Positions 18,066 to 26,391 of a stretch of 64,000 nt of DNA are shown one piece after another. The stretch is taken from contig NZ_CP036265.1 of assembly GCF_007743815.1 (NCBI RefSeq), forward strand, positions 1,576,501 through 1,640,500, read 5' to 3'. This DNA comes from Alienimonas californiensis (lineage in GTDB: Bacteria; Planctomycetota; Planctomycetia; Planctomycetales; Planctomycetaceae). The translations under genes were made by a program, and so were the position numbers. The notes under the pieces are model-generated. The model was not told where the DNA came from, ran no database searches, and saw only the letters and a program-made list of their open reading frames with translations. The number at the start of each line of letters is the position of its first letter. Positions within the stretch are counted from its first letter, which is position 1.

Positions 18066-19826
18066 ATGAGCAAGGTCGTCAGGCTTACCGCGGATAATTT
18101 CCGCGGCATGCACACAGAGGTTGAGTTGGGGCTCTCTGACAAAAATGGGAAAGCAACTTCGGCTTTGCTTCTCGGAGAAAATGGCTCGGGCAAGTCGAGC
18201 TTGGTCGACGCGATTCAGCTTGTCCTTCAGGGTTTCGTCGGTAGAGATACATCAACCAAGCGAAGTCTCGGGGGCTTACTGCCAATCAGTTCTGACCGAT
18301 CGGCATCAGAACTCGCCGTTGAACTAGATGACGGCCGGACAATTCGTGCATCCATTATTTTCGATGAAGGTGGCGACGGAAAGTTAAGCTTTCACTGGCA
18401 CACGCCGACCGGCGACTTCCGTGGCGCGCCTCTAGTGCTCCGCAGGGCCGACGTCCTGAAGTTCTGGGATGTGCCCGAAGAGCGTCGGCAAAGTCTCTTT
18501 TTCGACACGTTCAGGCTAAAGCCGGGGTCTGGTCCTGCCAGCACGCCTCAGACGGCAATTGGGGGTGACGAGGAGCTACATCTCGTAATGCGTAGAAGGG
18601 TGCAGATAAAAGAGCACCGACGAATACTTCACCGATGGGTGAGGGAGCAGGCAGGGATCGATGACCCGAACCAACTCCCAATTACCGGTAAAGGATTCAT
18701 TGACGGATGCCGTCGCCACCGGATTGCCTTCCCTACGCCTCGCAACCGAGTCGAGGAGTGGTGGAAACTGCAGCCGCCGGAGCGTGAGGCTGTAGAGGAG
18801 GCCTGCCGGAGGATCGCGCTTTGCGCAAAGTGGATAAAGGAGACCGAAGAGAACATCAGATTTCTGGAATCGAAAGGGCAGGACGCATCCTCGGACGTTC
18901 TCACAAGGACCAACCAGGCACTTCTTAAGATTAGTGCTGCGGTTGGAAACGCCTTTCGTGAGATTTCGACCGCGGCGAGTAGAGTCGGCGACTTTAAGTT
19001 CAGTGTTGGAGATCTGTCGAAGTCCTCTCTAGAGGTGCATGTATTGCGGAGCGATGGAACACTCGCCTACCCGCGCGATGTCCTCAGCGAAGCCAACCTC
19101 GACTTGGTCGCTTTATTGTATTATGTTGAGGCGGCCGCGTACGCGGCGGAGCAAGGGCAGTCTAGAGTACTAATCCTCGACGATGTATTTCAGAGCGTCG
19201 ACGCTACAATACGTGTGAGGGCGTCTGAGTACTTATTGCGACGACTGGCCGGCTGGCAACTTCTGTTCACATGTCATGATCGTCTTTGGGCGGAGCACAT
19301 TCTCGCCACTGCGAGACGGACTGGTATGCCTATGGCGTGTAATCAAGTCCGCTATGACAGCTCGATGAGGACTGTCGTTCTGCAAGCTGAGCTTGCTGGT
19401 CCCAAAAGACGTCTTCTGTCTGTGCTTGAAAGCGGCGACCCCGGAAGTATATGTTCTGCCGCAGGACTAATGTTGGAAAAGCTCTGCGACCATTTAAGCG
19501 TGTCTCTGCAGACATCCGTGACTCGCAGGCCGAACGATCGCTACACGCTTGGCGACCTCTGGCCGGGTGTGTATAAGAAGCTAAAGAAGACCAATCTGGA
19601 AGAGGTGCTCCGTACGATCGATTCCGTCGCTCATCTCCGCAATTCTGCTGGCGCACACTACAATGAGTGGGCGCAGAATCTCTCGGAATCCGAAGCGGCG
19701 ACTTATGGTAATGCAGTGGCAGAGCTAGAGCAGATGGTGCTTTGCGGTCGGTGCCAACAGTGGATTTCCGCAACGCACGCGAACCCGGAGATCCGCTGTC
19801 GGTGCGGAAATCTAAAGTACGAGTGA
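18066..19826 (+). CDS. ABC/SMC-type ATPase with C-terminal HEPN-like motif and Cys knuckle (putative defence gene)
   Basis: 586 residues. The N-terminus is RecF/SMC-like: VVRLTADNFRGM, then Walker A GENGSGKSS (37-45). The second half of the ATPase has signature VLSEANLD (339-346), Walker B VLILDDVFQ (368-376), D-loop SVDA and switch His404 (TCHD). Only a short helical insert (about 170-320) separates the halves, not a long coiled coil. The C-terminal 130 residues are helical and contain HLRNSAGAH, an Arg525-x5-His531 pair like the Rx4-6H catalytic motif of HEPN ribonucleases. A CxxC...CxC knuckle follows (Cys560, 563, 578, 580). The architecture recalls PrrC/RloC-type ATPase-nucleases. Base composition is unlike its neighbours (28 of 60 bases G+C in 18121-18180), suggesting transfer. 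The defence role is inference; the HEPN match is by motif only. Confidence 0.75.
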   Translation: MSKVVRLTADNFRGMHTEVELGLSDKNGKATSALLLGENGSGKSSLVDAIQLVLQGFVGRDTSTKRSLGGLLPISSDRSASELAVELDDGRTIRASIIFDEGGDGKLSFHWHTPTGDFRGAPLVLRRADVLKFWDVPEERRQSLFFDTFRLKPGSGPASTPQTAIGGDEELHLVMRRRVQIKEHRRILHRWVREQAGIDDPNQLPITGKGFIDGCRRHRIAFPTPRNRVEEWWKLQPPEREAVEEACRRIALCAKWIKETEENIRFLESKGQDASSDVLTRTNQALLKISAAVGNAFREISTAASRVGDFKFSVGDLSKSSLEVHVLRSDGTLAYPRDVLSEANLDLVALLYYVEAAAYAAEQGQSRVLILDDVFQSVDATIRVRASEYLLRRLAGWQLLFTCHDRLWAEHILATARRTGMPMACNQVRYDSSMRTVVLQAELAGPKRRLLSVLESGDPGSICSAAGLMLEKLCDHLSVSLQTSVTRRPNDRYTLGDLWPGVYKKLKKTNLEEVLRTIDSVAHLRNSAGAHYNEWAQNLSESEAATYGNAVAELEQMVLCGRCQQWISATHANPEIRCRCGNLKYE

Positions 19827-20241
19827 CTTGTGTATGTGGAATGCTGGTTTCGCGGGCGATTCGGCAGTGTAGTGCTGCGTAATCGACGACGCGTTAGACT
19901 GCCCCCCCTGTACGCCCCCGTGCCCCCGGCGGGTGGCTGGGGCAGGAGCGGAGCGGATGCCCCAGAACCAGTGACGCCCGAACGAGAGCGTTCGAGCGCC
20001 GAGCGTTCTGGGGCATCCGCTCGCTCGCGGACGCTCGGCTCGGCTGCTGCCCCAGCCACCCGGGCGTTGGCGGGGTCGCGTTGTGCGACGCCGGCCGGCC
20101 GGGCCGCGGTTCTTCGTGAGCCCGACGCGCCAGCGAGGGGCGGCACCGTTCCGCCTCGCTTGCGCTTCGGGCTCACTGAACACGCTTTATAACGAACCCG
20201 AAGCGTCAGCGAGGGCGGCCGGGCGGCGGCTCCCGCCGCCG
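19827..20241. other. Convergent spacer dominated by palindromes
   Basis: 415 bp between the ATPase gene and the sialidase-like gene, both ending here. It holds the nested palindrome at 19931-20061, a CCTCGCTTGCGCTTCGGGCTCAC copy at 20157-20179 and a CCCGAAGCGTCAGCGAGGG copy near 20196-20216. No credible gene is seen. Confidence 0.75.
19931..20061. repeat. Nested two-arm palindrome
   Basis: The outer arms GGGTGGCTGGGGCAG (19931-19945) and CTGCCCCAGCCACCC (20047-20061) enclose inner arms GAGCGGATGCCCCAGAAC (19951-19968) and GTTCTGGGGCATCCGCTC (20005-20022). Both pairs are perfect. The 36-base centre is itself rich in GAGCG/CGCTC. It can fold into one long stem with small interior loops. Confidence 0.85.
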
Positions 20242-21447
20242 CTAGCCGTTCAGGCGCCAGTGGGCCTGGCGGAGGACGGCGGCGGGGGCGTCGTCGGGGC
20301 GTTCGTACCAGACGGTCAGCAGCGTGCCGTCGCCGAGTTCCACCGTGGAGGGGTAGCCGACGTCGGTCGACGGCGCGTCGGCGGAGATCGTCCGCGGGGC
20401 GGACCAGGTGCGGCCGCCGTCGTCGCTGAGGCGGGCGCGGTTCCCCATCGGTTGCAGGCGATAACCGTAGGACATCAGCAACCGCCCGTCCCGCAGCTTT
20501 AATAGGTGCGACGGGTAGCCCTGCACGTCGATGCTATAGGGCGTGGCCCAGGTGCGGCCGCCGTCGTCCGAGTGCGTTTGCAGCGTCTCCCGCTCGGTCG
20601 CGGAGGGATGGCTGCGGATATGGGCGATCAGCCGGCCGTCGGGCGCTTCGACGGCGTGCAACTCGTGATAGTTTTTGAAGTCGTCCCCCGGCCGGGCGGG
20701 GATCTCGGCGAGCCACTCCCAGGTGAGGCCGTCGTCCGTCGACTGGGCGACGCCGACGCGGCGGGGGGACTGCCACAACTGGACGCCGGCGTACAGCAGC
20801 CGGCCGTCGGACAGTTCGATCGGCCCGTGCGGCGCGTTGACGGGCGTGCGATACCGCGACGACCAGGAGCGGCCGCCGTCCGTGGAGCGAATCATCCAAC
20901 ACCCGAGTTCCGCCTGCCGATCCGTCTCGGACAATCGCTGCCGGGCGGCCTGCCAGCGGGCCCGTTTCTCCTCCGGCCAGGAATTGGCGTTCGCCGCCCG
21001 ATTGAAGATCGGCTCCCAAGCGTCGGAGGTGAAGGTGGTGACGAGCAGGGCGCCGCGGGAGGTCTCCAGCACGCCGGCGTCCCGGTCGTCCGTCGCCGAA
21101 TCGAGCAGCGTGCGCGGCCAGCTCCAGGTCGCCCCGTCGTCGCGGGAGACCATCCAGTCCACCCGCCCGAACGGACAAATATGCGCCTCCCGCCCCCCGG
21201 AAAACACGAGAACCAGGTCCCCGTTCGACCGCCGGGCGAGCGTCGGCCAACCGGCGTAACGATCCGGCTGCGGACCGATCGTTCGTGTGGACAGCACGAC
21301 CGCCGCCGGCGTCGCGGCTCCGGCGCCCGCGGCGGCCCGGCGTCCCGTCGCCAGTCCGCCCGCCCCCAGGCCGACCGTCGTGGCGGCCAGTCCCTGCAGC
21401 CACCGACGACGCTCCCAGCCCGTGGATCGAAGCGACTCGCGGTGCAT
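20242..21447 (-). CDS. Exported BNR-repeat sialidase-like protein
   Basis: 401 residues. The start has a twin-arginine-like leader, ERRRWLQGLAATTVGLGAGGLA, so export through Tat is likely. The rest is a six-bladed propeller of the sialidase type, with Asp-boxes SRDDGATW, STDGGRSW, STDDGLTW and two copies of SDDGGRTW. Similar planctomycete proteins are annotated as exo-alpha-sialidase or sialidase family. I see NYHELHAVE and YPSTVELGDGTLLTVWYE, where family members keep the catalytic glutamate and tyrosine, but a true neuraminidase activity cannot be confirmed. It could instead act on other sugar acids. Monocistronic, convergent with the ATPase gene. Confidence 0.82.
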   Translation of the reverse strand: MHRESLRSTGWERRRWLQGLAATTVGLGAGGLATGRRAAAGAGAATPAAVVLSTRTIGPQPDRYAGWPTLARRSNGDLVLVFSGGREAHICPFGRVDWMVSRDDGATWSWPRTLLDSATDDRDAGVLETSRGALLVTTFTSDAWEPIFNRAANANSWPEEKRARWQAARQRLSETDRQAELGCWMIRSTDGGRSWSSRYRTPVNAPHGPIELSDGRLLYAGVQLWQSPRRVGVAQSTDDGLTWEWLAEIPARPGDDFKNYHELHAVEAPDGRLIAHIRSHPSATERETLQTHSDDGGRTWATPYSIDVQGYPSHLLKLRDGRLLMSYGYRLQPMGNRARLSDDGGRTWSAPRTISADAPSTDVGYPSTVELGDGTLLTVWYERPDDAPAAVLRQAHWRLNG

Positions 21448-21597
21448 CGGATCGTCCCGTCAAAGTTCGTTTATGGGTCTGCCGGGGGAGCGTAATCGCC
21501 TGCCGGCAGAGGAACAAGGCGACGCCCGGGGCGGTGTCGCACAACGGCGGACGCGGTAGATTGGCGCCCCCGCCCCCTGGTTCCCCGGAGTGTCGTC

Positions 21598-22194
21598 GTG
21601 TCGGAGTTGCCGAACGCCCTGTCCGTTCGTGAGGCGGATCATCCGGTCGAGCCGTTGTTCCTCCAGCGCTGGTCGCCGCGGGCGATGAGCGGGGAGGCGT
21701 TGGCCGAGGATCAATTGATGCAGCTGTTCGAGGCCGCCCGGTGGGCGCCGAGCACCTACAACGAACAGGAATGGCGGTTCCTCTACGCCCGCCGCGACAC
21801 GCCGCACTGGGACGCCTTCTTCCATCTGCTGGCCGAGCCGAACCAGGGTTGGTGCGGGGACGCAGCGGTTCTGGGGGTGGTGCTGTCCAAGAAGACCTTC
21901 ACGCGGAACGGGAAGCCGAACCCGGTGCACACCTTCGACGCCGGGCTGGCCTATCAGAACCTCGCCCTGCAGGGGGCCGCGATGGGGCTGGTCGTCCACG
22001 GCATGGCGGGGTTCGACTTCGACAAGGCCCGCAAGGAATTAAACGTGCCGGAGGACTTCGCCGTGGAGGCGATGTTCGCCGTCGGCCGCCACGGCGACCC
22101 GGCCGACCTGCCGGAGGAACTGCGCGAACGGGAAGAGCCCTCCGGCCGCAAGCCGGTCGGCGAGATCATCTGCGAAGGCCCGTTCGCCTTCTGA
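21598..22194 (+). CDS. Nitroreductase-family flavoprotein
   Basis: FMN-dependent NAD(P)H oxidoreductase of the nitroreductase superfamily. 198 residues from GTG 21598, preceded by a weak purine-rich stretch. Landmarks: LFLQRWSPRAMSGE near the start (R..S.R.f), AARWAPSTYNEQEWRF (FMN phosphate binding; the usual SxxNxQxW/P appears as STYNEQEW), AGLAYQNLALQGAAMGL (dimer helix), and AMFAVGRHGDPADLPEEL (the ..iG...). The physiological substrate is unknown. It lies divergently from the sialidase gene with 150 bp between and is followed by a toxin-antitoxin pair. Confidence 0.87.
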   Translation: MSELPNALSVREADHPVEPLFLQRWSPRAMSGEALAEDQLMQLFEAARWAPSTYNEQEWRFLYARRDTPHWDAFFHLLAEPNQGWCGDAAVLGVVLSKKTFTRNGKPNPVHTFDAGLAYQNLALQGAAMGLVVHGMAGFDFDKARKELNVPEDFAVEAMFAVGRHGDPADLPEELREREEPSGRKPVGEIICEGPFAF

Positions 22195-22265
22195 CCGGCG
22201 GCGGGAGTCTATTCACAGTCCCTGGCCGGGCGCCGCGGAGCCGGCCGGTCGGCTATACTGCCCGC

Positions 22266-22574
22266 ATGACCGCCCACCTCACCGACGAACTGCGGGACGC
22301 CCTCGCCGCCTCCGCGGACGCTCCGGTGGAGGTCGAGGACGCCGCCACGCACCGCCGATACGTTATTCTCCCGGCCGCGGCGTATCGCTCCCTGGAGGAC
22401 GCCGCCCGCGCGAATGGCGGGGAGACGCAAGACGGCGAGTTTCCTTCGCCCGCGGGCTATCAGGTCGCCGCCGCTGCCATGGCGGACGTGTGGGACGACC
22501 CGGCCTTGGACGAGTACGCCCACGTCCCCGCAGCCGACGACGACGTTGAGGTCGGCGACGGGGACGCGGAGTGA
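22266..22574 (+). CDS. Putative antitoxin of a MazF/PemK module
   Basis: 102 residues, starting MTAHLTDELRDALAAS. The ATG at 22266 is chosen because the frame upstream overlaps the nitroreductase gene. The N-terminal half (LRDALAASADAPVEVEDAATHRRYVILPAAAYRSLED) resembles the small antitoxin-like proteins that precede MazF/PemK toxins in planctomycetes. The C-terminus is strongly acidic (DDDVEVGDGDAE), as expected of an intrinsically disordered toxin-neutralising tail. Its stop overlaps the toxin start by four bases (GTGA), implying translational coupling. Assignment rests mainly on the neighbour. Confidence 0.7.
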   Translation: MTAHLTDELRDALAASADAPVEVEDAATHRRYVILPAAAYRSLEDAARANGGETQDGEFPSPAGYQVAAAAMADVWDDPALDEYAHVPAADDDVEVGDGDAE

Positions 22575-22948
22575 GCGGGCCGTCTCGCGTTCCCCCCGCC
22601 GTCCGTCGCGGGGACGTGGTCGTGTTGGACTGGAGCTATAGCGACGGCGGAGCGTCGAAGGTCCGTCCGGCCGTCGTGGTCCAGTCGGACGCCCTCAACC
22701 GCCGGCTGACCGCAACCGTCGTCGCGGCCCTCACCAGCAACACCGCCCGGGCGCACCTGCCGACGCAACTCTTCATCGAACGAGACACGCCCGCCGGCCG
22801 CGCCGCCGGGGTGGTGCGGGACTCGGCGGTGACGGCGGAGAACCTGCTGACGGTCGACCGCTCGCTGATCCTCCGACGCATCGGTCGGCTGACGCCCGCC
22901 CTGCGGTCGGAGTTGGATGACTGCCTTCGATCTGTCCTGGAACTCTGA
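22571..22948 (+). CDS. MazF/PemK-family toxin (endoribonuclease)
   Basis: 125 residues from GTG 22571. The SH3-like barrel of the family is plain: VRRGDVVVLDWSYSDGG (the RGDV/I start), SKVRPAVVVQSDALNRR (the K.RP.vVvs motif), TVVAALTSN, then GVVRDSAVTAENLLTVDRSLI and RRIGRLTP (the L..v....l...ig.l motif). Such toxins cleave mRNA at short sequence motifs and are held inactive by the antitoxin. It is directly coupled to the upstream antitoxin gene, and its own stop overlaps the ATG of the DoxX gene (TGATG), so the three genes may be transcribed together. Confidence 0.88.
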   Translation: MSGPSRVPPAVRRGDVVVLDWSYSDGGASKVRPAVVVQSDALNRRLTATVVAALTSNTARAHLPTQLFIERDTPAGRAAGVVRDSAVTAENLLTVDRSLILRRIGRLTPALRSELDDCLRSVLEL

Positions 22949-23370
22949 TGGCCGCCCCCCTGCCGCGACTTCGCCTCCGTACCGCTGCCCGTTGGTCGCT
23001 GGCGGCGGCGTTGGTGGGGGCGGGGTTGAATCACTTTTTTCAGCCGTATTATTATCTGCCGCTCGTGCCGCCGGCGTTGTCGGGGCCGGGGGTTTGGAAC
23101 GCCGTCGCCGGGGCGGCGGAGATCCTCGGCGGGGTCGGGTTGCTCGTCCCGCGGCTACGGACGGCGGCGATGTGGGGGTTGATCGCGATGCTGGTCGCGT
23201 TCCTGTGGGTGCACGTCGAGATGATCGCGTACCCGGACCGCACCGAACTCGGCCGGGACGCGCCGACGTGGCTGCTGTGGGCCCGGTTGCCGCTGCAGGG
23301 TGTGCTGATCGCTTGGGTGTGGTGGGTCGGGCAGAGCGAGGGCACGGGAGCCGGGGGGCGCGCCGCCTAG
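22948..23370 (+). CDS. DoxX-like small membrane protein
   Basis: 140 residues with four hydrophobic segments (about 12-30, 46-66, 70-92, 110-130). The pattern LVGAGLNHFFQPYYYLPLVPP, GAAEILGGVGLLVPRLR and MLVAFLWVHVEMI matches the DoxX/DoxD-like family, whose biochemical role is poorly defined (linked to quinone or thiosulfate redox and oxidative stress in some bacteria). Its ATG overlaps the toxin stop codon, so it is translated from the toxin-antitoxin transcript, although a functional link is unlikely. Confidence 0.78.
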   Translation: MAAPLPRLRLRTAARWSLAAALVGAGLNHFFQPYYYLPLVPPALSGPGVWNAVAGAAEILGGVGLLVPRLRTAAMWGLIAMLVAFLWVHVEMIAYPDRTELGRDAPTWLLWARLPLQGVLIAWVWWVGQSEGTGAGGRAA

Positions 23371-23400
23371 CGGCGACGGCGAACCGGGGCGGGCGTCAAA

Positions 23401-24396
23401 TTATTTCCCCGCCGGGCGGGCCTGCCACTCGTCGCCCTTTTCCAGCACGCCGTTCGCCCCTTCGCCGTGGAGCCAGCTTTTGGCGGCGGGGTCGGCCCGC
23501 AGGTGGGCGTCCCAGAAGGCGGTGGTGAGGGCCCGAATCGCCCAGTGGTGGTTCGGGTTGCGGGTCCGTTGGCCGAAGCCGCCGCGGACGTCGGCGAAGG
23601 CGTGGTGCTCGGCGTCCTTAAGGACTAATTGATAGCGGTCGATCGTCGGGGGCAGGGCGGGGAAGACCTGTCGGCGGCTCTCGGGGGTTTGCGTGGTGAC
23701 GCCGGCGCCGTCGTCTTTAGTGCCGGTCATGAGGAGCCAGGGGATCGCCACCTCGCCGAAGGCCTCCGCCGGGGTGCCGCGGCTGGGGGCGCTGGGGCTG
23801 AGGGCGACAGCGGCGTCGATCCGCGGGTCCGCGCCCTGCGGGCCGAGCCGGCCGAGGGATTGGCCGGAGACGTGTTGCGTGGTCACGGCGCCGAAGGAGT
23901 GCCCGCTCATGCCGACGCGGCCGAGGTCCAGCCGGCCGAACAGCGGGTGGCCCTGTTCCTCGTTCCAGATCTTCAATTGATCCAGCGTCGTCTGCACGTC
24001 GGCGATCCGCGACTGCAGGTTGCCGGCGGAGGCGGCCTGTTTCATCGCGGCCAGGCGGCGGCCGAGGGGGGCGTCCCGCCAGACCGCGTCGTCGCTGCCG
24101 GGGTGTTGCAGGTTCGCCGTGACGTACCCGCGGGCGGCCCAGTGTTCGGCGAGGTAGGTTCCGCCCTCCTTGTTGCCGCCCAGTCCGTGGCTGAACAGCA
24201 GGACCGGCGCCGGCCCCTCGGCGTTCGGCAACCGCACGCGCAGCGGCACGTCGCGGTCGCGCTGGGCGTCGTGCACGGTCAGGTCGAGCGGCTTCGCTTC
24301 GAAGTCCGTCGGCAGGGCGAGCGGGTCGTAGGGCTGCTGTTCGGCCGGGGGCTCCGCCCAGCCGAGCGACAGGGCGAGCAGGCAGGGGACGAGCAT
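23401..24396 (-). CDS. Exported alpha/beta hydrolase (dienelactone hydrolase/PAF-AH-like)
   Basis: 331 residues from ATG 24396, giving a start MLVPCLLALSLGWAEP, a good Sec signal peptide; the frame upstream is proline-rich and falls in repeat DNA. Alpha/beta hydrolase signatures: LLFSHGLGGNKEG (oxyanion loop), VGMSGHSFGAVTT (nucleophile Ser in GHSFG), LLMTGTKDDGAG (acid) and EHHAFAD (His). The region ADVQTTLDQLKIW is typical of the planctomycete hydrolases annotated as platelet-activating-factor acetylhydrolase-like. Likely a periplasmic esterase or lipase; the substrate is unknown. Confidence 0.83.
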   Translation of the reverse strand: MLVPCLLALSLGWAEPPAEQQPYDPLALPTDFEAKPLDLTVHDAQRDRDVPLRVRLPNAEGPAPVLLFSHGLGGNKEGGTYLAEHWAARGYVTANLQHPGSDDAVWRDAPLGRRLAAMKQAASAGNLQSRIADVQTTLDQLKIWNEEQGHPLFGRLDLGRVGMSGHSFGAVTTQHVSGQSLGRLGPQGADPRIDAAVALSPSAPSRGTPAEAFGEVAIPWLLMTGTKDDGAGVTTQTPESRRQVFPALPPTIDRYQLVLKDAEHHAFADVRGGFGQRTRNPNHHWAIRALTTAFWDAHLRADPAAKSWLHGEGANGVLEKGDEWQARPAGK

Positions 24397-24477
24397 GAGA
24401 GCGGCCGGGGCGGGGGGCGGCGGGGGTTTCTCGATATCTAACCCAGAAGACCGGCGGCAGGTTTCCGAGATTCGCAA

Positions 24478-24660
24478 GTGCGGCAGCCCGAGGCGGCGGG
24501 TGAAGAGCGTGCGGGCGCCGCTGCCCCCTCACCCCCGGCCCCTCTCCCCCAAAAGGGGGGCGAGGGGGGACGAGGACTGGGGACGTCAAAGAACGGTTCG
24601 CCGCGCTCTGCTCCCCTCTCCCTTGAGGGAAAGGGGCCGGGGGTGAGGGTGGCGCACGGT
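24478..24660. repeat. Composite dispersed repeat, junction-type copy
   Basis: A half-site GGCAGCCCGAGGCGGCGGGTG at 24482 is followed by CCCTCACCCCCGGCCCC, a hairpin with an AAAA loop (24541-24570), 40 bp of spacer, and a second hairpin with a TTGAGG loop ending GGGGGTGAGGGT. This is the reverse complement of the arrangement around 35500-35630. Confidence 0.75.
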
Positions 24661-24681
24661 TCACCCGCCCCCGCTCTGCCG

Positions 24682-26364
24682 TTAGCCGCCGCGTAATAAG
24701 ACCCGCAGGCCGAAGATCTCGCGGAACAGCGGGCCGGATTGCTTCACGGCGAGGCGTTCCAGGCTCAGGTCGTCCACGCCGGGGGCGGTGAGGATGAGGC
24801 GGTCGCCGTCCACGCGGGCGATCACGTCCTTCACCCGGCCGCTGCGGCTTTCGTCCAGGGCCTTCGCCAGTCGCAAAATCGCGGCGAGCTTGGCGACGGC
24901 GACGCGCTCCGGGCGGTCCATCTGGGTGAAGGGGGTGTGCGTCGCCTTCGGGCTGGCCCGGCGGTGGTAGCGGGCCACCAGCCCGATGACGCTGAGGTCC
25001 CGCCGGCTCACCCCGAACAGATCGCTGTTCGCAATTAAATACATCGAGTGCTTGTGATAACCCGTCGTGCCCACGAACAGACCGATCTCGTGCAGCAGCG
25101 CCGCGAGGGACAGCAGGCGGCCGTGGCGGGCGTCCAGGCGGTGGCGCTCGGCGAGTTGCTCGAACAGGCGGTCGGCGAGGCGGGCGACCTGCCGGGCGTG
25201 ATCGGTGTCCACCCGGTAGCGGCGGCCCAGATGGACGGCGGATTGCACCGCCTGGGCGGCGGCGCGGTCGGTCCAGTCGCCGCGGGCGGCGGTGTCGCGG
25301 ATCAGGCCGTCGCGGAGGTGGACCTCGGCGACGACCATCTCCTCCAGGCCCAACGCCTCGGCGAGCCGCAGGTTCACCAATAAGGCCGGGCGGAGGGTTT
25401 CGGCCTGCTCGAAGGGGAGGTGATAGAGGCGGGCGAGTTCGTCCTCGGTGCGGGCGAAGGCGTCGTCGAGGAACTCCCGCAGGCAGGAGAGCGGCAGGCG
25501 CTGGGCGGCGGCGTCCGGGCCGGCTTCCGGCTCCTCGCCGGCGCCGGGCTGGGGGGGCATGAGATGATTGGCGGCGAAGCGGACGTCCGCCCCCAACGCG
25601 ACCAGCGCCGAGGCGTCTTCCGGCAGGTCGGCGGCCATGCGGCGGGCGGCCCGGTCGGCCTGGCGCTCCCACAGGTGGCGGGGGCTGGCGCCGGCGGCGG
25701 CCCGCACCGCCTCCCGCATTCGCAGGGCGCCGACGCGGTAGCTCTGGGAGAACCGCACGTCCCCCCCGCGGATCGCCAGCAGGTCCGTGGTGCCCCCGCC
25801 GACCTCGGCGACCGCGGCGGTCGCCTCGTGCAGCGCCGGGTCGGCCTGGAGATAGGGCAGCACGCCGAGGTAGGTGACGCGGGTGGTCTCCGCCTCGTCG
25901 ATCGGCTCAATTTCAATGCCGGTGGCGGCGAAGATGCGGTCGAGAAAGGTGAGGCGGTTGGTGGCCTCGCGGACGGCGCTGGTGGCGACGACCCGCAACC
26001 GCCCGCCGCCGGCTTCCGCCCCGCCGGCCCCGCCGCCGGAGAGCCCCCGCCCGCCGGGGGAGAGGTCGTACTGTTCAAGCACGCGGCGGTAATCCCGCAG
26101 GACGGCGACGCAGGACTCCATCGTGGCGGGGGTGATGGCGCCGTCGGTGAAGACGTCCTTGCCGAGGTTCACCGCCCGGGTGAGGTGCTCCAGCGGCCGG
26201 ACGGAGCCGTCGGCGGCGACTTCCGCGAGGGCCAGCCGCATCGCGGTCGCGCCCACGTCGATCACCGCGACGGGCAGCGGGGGGGCGGGGGCGTTGGTCA
26301 AGTGCGGCGGCGGATCGGGGGAGGTGATGAGGGAGGAGTGATGGGGGAGGGGAGGAAAGGGCAC
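24682..26364 (-). CDS. Ppx/GppA phosphatase family protein with HD domain
   Basis: Up to 560 residues, depending on the start (GTG 26364; the conserved part begins about 30 residues in at VAVIDVGATAMRLALAEV). The N-terminal ASKHA-type domain has the VIDVGAT phosphate loop, VATSAVREATNR, and AVAEVGGGTTDLLAIR as in exopolyphosphatases and pppGpp phosphatases. The C-terminal part carries an HD-like helical domain (ARQVARLADRLFEQL, LLSLAALLHEIGLFVG, SVIGLVARYHRR). Likely function: hydrolysis of inorganic polyphosphate or pppGpp. A glycine-rich linker (about 105-120) is unusual. It lies 27 bp downstream of the ROK kinase gene on the same strand, probably cotranscribed. Confidence 0.85.
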   Translation of the reverse strand: MPFPPLPHHSSLITSPDPPPHLTNAPAPPLPVAVIDVGATAMRLALAEVAADGSVRPLEHLTRAVNLGKDVFTDGAITPATMESCVAVLRDYRRVLEQYDLSPGGRGLSGGGAGGAEAGGGRLRVVATSAVREATNRLTFLDRIFAATGIEIEPIDEAETTRVTYLGVLPYLQADPALHEATAAVAEVGGGTTDLLAIRGGDVRFSQSYRVGALRMREAVRAAAGASPRHLWERQADRAARRMAADLPEDASALVALGADVRFAANHLMPPQPGAGEEPEAGPDAAAQRLPLSCLREFLDDAFARTEDELARLYHLPFEQAETLRPALLVNLRLAEALGLEEMVVAEVHLRDGLIRDTAARGDWTDRAAAQAVQSAVHLGRRYRVDTDHARQVARLADRLFEQLAERHRLDARHGRLLSLAALLHEIGLFVGTTGYHKHSMYLIANSDLFGVSRRDLSVIGLVARYHRRASPKATHTPFTQMDRPERVAVAKLAAILRLAKALDESRSGRVKDVIARVDGDRLILTAPGVDDLSLERLAVKQSGPLFREIFGLRVLLRGG

Positions 26365-26391
26365 GCCGTTTCACCCCTCCCTCCTCCCTCC

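Noticed and set aside
18025-20241. Prophage or transposon carrying the low-GC ATPase gene
   Set aside because: No integrase, transposase, attachment-site duplication or tRNA is seen at either side; only the composition and the adjacent palindrome hint at transfer.
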